64,000 nt of DNA, from NCBI RefSeq assembly GCF_963583255.1, contig NC_084804.1, positions 27,035,061-27,099,060 on the forward strand. Reading direction: 5' to 3'. The first letter of the stretch is position 1. Every line of letters starts with the position of its first letter. Origin of the DNA: Pyrus communis (Eukaryota; Streptophyta; Magnoliopsida; Rosales; Rosaceae). Below the pieces are notes generated by a model that saw only the letters and a list, made by a program, of their open reading frames with translations, was not told the origin of the DNA and ran no database searches. This document shows, one piece after another, positions 60,062 through 64,000 of the stretch. Position numbers and translations under genes: made by a program.

Positions 60062-60631
60062 GTGCGGCACACATATTTTTAACACATCCCCACCTTCCTC
60101 CAATATTTCACTGGCAATCCCTCGTGAGTGCGGCACACACATTTTTGTTCCTTTCGGAGCCATTTTGGATGGGTGTACTAAATCACTACATACCACACCA
60201 CCCGGCGGCTCGTCTGAATGCCAAGTCTTTCTCCGCTGCCAACTCCACATTGTCGTCACCCGCTAGATAAGGCAAAAACTTGACTTTACTAAACAAGTGA
60301 GAAAACTATTGGCTCCCCTTCTTACTGACAACACTGCTACGTGCTGGCACTCAATTAATAGGGCGGGCATGTCACTTGGTTCCTCGGCTAACTTCAGTTC
60401 CAAAGACTTTTTCCTTAGGTGCATGTCTTAGCAACACAAAATGAGGGTTTCGCTCATTATAGGACTTGACCAAACATCTCATCATTACATATCTGAGAAA
60501 CCCTCCTTCACATACAATTATGGTTCTGTTACTATCCCGATCACATTTACTTGAACTCTAACTTGTAATTCTGACATGATATTTTTCAATATCTTATAAA
60601 ATATTTAAAATTCTGGCTCTTTTTGCCTCTA
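60062..60631. other. Unique spacer between the duplication copies
   Basis: No gene or known repeat is seen. A word of about 20 bp (GTGCGGCACACATATTTTT) occurs twice, at about 60062 and 60127. Confidence 0.5.
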
Positions 60632-61058
60632 GCCTGCCCATGGCTCTCTCTCCTTGGCACAAATTGTGTCTTCCTCATTGTGAAAGTAGATGCAACCTTT
60701 TTTTTTGGTTGAACAGCTTTAAGTTTTTTTATTTAATCACTTTGAGTTTAGTTTTAAATGATTTTAATTAAAATTTGTAAAGCTTCTAATAATTTATCCA
60801 TGTGGCAATACATATGGGTTCAAATATATACCATCAGCACACTAACTGAAAATTTGACAGAATTCTATTGGAATGACCATATTGATTTGCAACATCAATA
60901 TACAAGGACTACATTTATTGATTTTTATTTTTAGGAACCATCTTAATGCTAAAAGTCAATTTGAGGGACTACTTGTGATAAAAATCCTAAAAAAATTGAT
61001 GCTAATTTAGAACGACACTAAAATATTGAGGGTGTTTTAGATATTAACAAAAGATAGG

Positions 61059-62197
<1,139 letters not shown>

Positions 62198-62287
62198 TCA
62201 CAAAAAGTGGAGCTCTAAGAATTTTAACTTAACTGATTGAAAATTGTATTGACGATATGAACAATGAGATCAATATTCTTTGGCAGA

Positions 62288-62300
62288 GAATATATATGGT
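62288..62300 (-). promoter_or_regulatory. TATA box of the intact hemoglobin gene
   Basis: On the minus strand it reads ACCATATATATTC, about 115 bp upstream of the ATG at 62179. The same stretch is kept in copy A, where it reads CTATATATATTC. Confidence 0.55.
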
Positions 62301-62842
62301 AAAAGCCAGTGAAGATTAGATTTAGAGGCAACTCTTCAGGGCACTGGAGAGCCATTCTCCTTATAGATTTCAATTTTTAGCAAACAACTTTGATTATGTA
62401 GCACATGTTCCAAAACTAGGGGCTGTCTGAGGCAATATTTGGAGAACATGGTTTTAGGTGGATGAGGATCCTCTCCGGATTCTCTTTGTGAGAATCCTAT
62501 CTTATATTTTCATCGTACATCGTGTGGTCAATTTTCGTTAGGTACGGTTTGTGTTTAATTTTAAATAAAAAAAATTATAATGATTTCTGACTACAAGATG
62601 CACGATGAACGGATAGAATGTGAGGATCCAAAATCACAAAGAGAATTTAGATGAGATCAAAATCCGTTTTAGGTTTTTCCATATCAGGTCTTGGCAACTA
62701 AAGTGACGCAAGCCATAACATCGGATTTGCATACAGGAAGGCAAAGTTTTTGTCTCAACTTTATTGCCCAATATCTTTGAGGCTAATAACATATTTGTCA
62801 ACAATGACTAATTAATCATATCTTTCTTAGGCTGCGCAAGCA
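62301..62842. other. Hemoglobin upstream region with MITE-like element
   Basis: A small element lies at about 62456-62632 with GAGGATCCTCTCCGG near its left end and GTGAGGATCC near its right end. It is the counterpart of the one at 59515. The region 62635-62740 is present here but missing from copy A. No G-box or other known hypoxia element is obvious to me. Confidence 0.45.
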
Positions 62843-63091
62843 TTGTACGAGGTCCTTTGCTTGGCATGGCAGACACATTGGCCTTTGTCTTGGCATATAA
62901 AAGTCGGAAATGGTTTGAAGAGTTATCTTTGCACTAAAAGACAGGAATATAGTATTGTCAAAACCCTTCAGAGTTGGAGAGAACCAAAAACGAAGCTTTG
63001 TATTTCAATGTTGGTAGGCAACGAGCAATGCTCCAATGAAAATGTGCAAATTGTCAAAACCCATCCTGACTACTATGTAAGAAATTTCTAA
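62843..63091 (+). other. 82-codon frame, copy B, probably non-coding
   Basis: It is the duplicate of 59782-60030. It is open but shows mostly amino-acid-changing differences, so it is probably chance. Confidence 0.25.
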
Positions 63092-63123
63092 CAGCCTCAA
63101 GCTTATAGTTGTAGAACCGTAAG

Positions 63124-63696
63124 AGATGAGGGAGAAGATCTGAATTGTCCTCATGAAGAAGTTGAGTCTAACAACATCCTATCTTATATTTTCTAACAGT
63201 TTGTTTGTTTTGTCTTTGTGGTTTAGTGAAATGATGAGTATATATGGTGATAACTCATATATTTCATAAATTTATACCATCCATTCCTAGTCTCTTTGTG
63301 ATCTTTTTGAGTTAAATTAATTGTGTTTTACCCTCTTTTGTGTTAATGTGCAGTTAATTGTATTTTAGAGTCCATTTGGTGGCAAATAAGGCAAAATGGT
63401 GTTGAAAGTAGAGAATTCAATAAGGCCAGATTCTGATGTACTGAGAGATTGTGTACAATTGAATATGGTGATGAATATGGTCATTTAAGAGACCAATAAC
63501 AGAAATAAATAAAAAACGTGTGAAATAAATGCTCAATTACTGCAATGTCTTGGCATCTTGTAGTAGCCTCTTTTAGCACTTAAATACTAGGTTTTACATC
63601 ACTTTTACACAAACCCCCTCTTGGAGATGCCCATAGCTCTCTCTCTTCTCTTTCTTTGGCCTTTCTTCTTGAAACAAAATCCTTTTTCCATTCACC
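63124..63696. other. Non-coding DNA, possible LTR-like start
   Basis: No gene is seen. TGATAACTCATATATTTC at about 63249 resembles the start of another plant LTR, but no partner LTR is in the window, so it is not called as an element. Confidence 0.3.
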
Positions 63697-64000
63697 ACTA
63701 GCTGCCACCTCTACTACAATATTAGCTTTAGGTGGCGGATGATGGTGGCGGATATTATAAAAATTATGTCAGATAAATTATATCCGACACATCATTTAAT
63801 TAGTGGCGGATATTAGAAAAATTCTGTTGGTTATATCTGACATAAAGTCCTGGCGGATATTTAGTGACGGATTCTGGCGGTTTTTAAGTTAATGGTGGCG
63901 GTTATAACCGACAGAAATTGACTATTTTATTATTTTACTTTCTGGTGGTTATTATTCTAGTATTCTGGCGGTTATAACTGACATAAATGAAAATTTTATT
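63697..64000. mobile_element. CACTA-like transposon end with subterminal repeats, cut by window edge
   Basis: A CACTA pentamer lies at 63697-63701 and CTACTACAA at 63712-63720. After this, TGGCGGATATT or TGGCGGTTATAACCGACA-like words recur in both orientations at least nine times to the window end (for example near 63733, 63746, 63804, 63851, 63872, 63896, 63968). Clustered subterminal repeats next to a CACTA terminus are the hallmark of En/Spm-type elements. The other end is outside the window. Confidence 0.45.

Noticed and set aside
63249..63290. LTR-like start TGATAACTCATATATTTC
   Set aside because: There is no second LTR, primer site or target duplication in the window, so it cannot be supported as an element.

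Overview
This is a 64-kb window of plant nuclear DNA made mostly of nested transposable elements, with one real host gene near the right end. The host gene is a class 1 non-symbiotic hemoglobin (phytoglobin) with the usual four exons. The style of the SINEs, MITEs and LTR elements suggests a woody Rosaceae (apple or pear group), but this rests on recognition only and is not proven.

Left part (1-15.4 kb). The left edge cuts a PIF/Harbinger element whose transposase reads leftward. It abuts a decayed LINE, which is split by a solo Athila-type LTR (1863-3766). A SINE and a second solo LTR (4972-7162) follow. Next comes a decayed Ty1/copia element with LTRs starting TGTTGG (7242 to about 15.18 kb). 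A truncated Athila element (LTR, tRNA-Asp primer site, gag) was inserted into its left LTR.

Central stack (15.4-51 kb). One old Ty1/copia element runs from 15382 to 50958, with 271-bp LTRs that differ at about 29 positions. It is cut into four pieces by a minus-strand solo LTR (18334-20164), a full Athila element (21052-46254, TSD ATTGC) and another solo LTR (48603-50399). The Athila element is itself split in gag by a younger Athila element (25332-38163, TSD AAAGT) with nearly identical LTRs. The younger element keeps one continuous gag-pol frame of 1790 codons broken only by five nonsense codons. After pol it carries an extra module of about 2.3 kb with a 218-codon antisense ORF and its own promoter-like upstream region. 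The surrounding Athila element lacks this module.

Right part (51-64 kb). A segmental duplication contains two hemoglobin copies on the minus strand. The right copy (61336-62179) looks intact and encodes 158 residues. The left copy (53529-59227) is a pseudogene: a 4.8-kb Ty1/copia element (54101-58931, TSD CTTCT) sits in exon 2, exon 3 has a 5-bp deletion and exon 4 has a stop. Two elements with long inverted ends, a second SINE, MITE-like sequences and a CACTA-like end at the right edge fill the rest.

The expressed content is probably limited to the right hemoglobin copy. Everything else is a record of insertions, solo-LTR formation and decay, and its order can be read from target-site duplications and interrupted reading frames.
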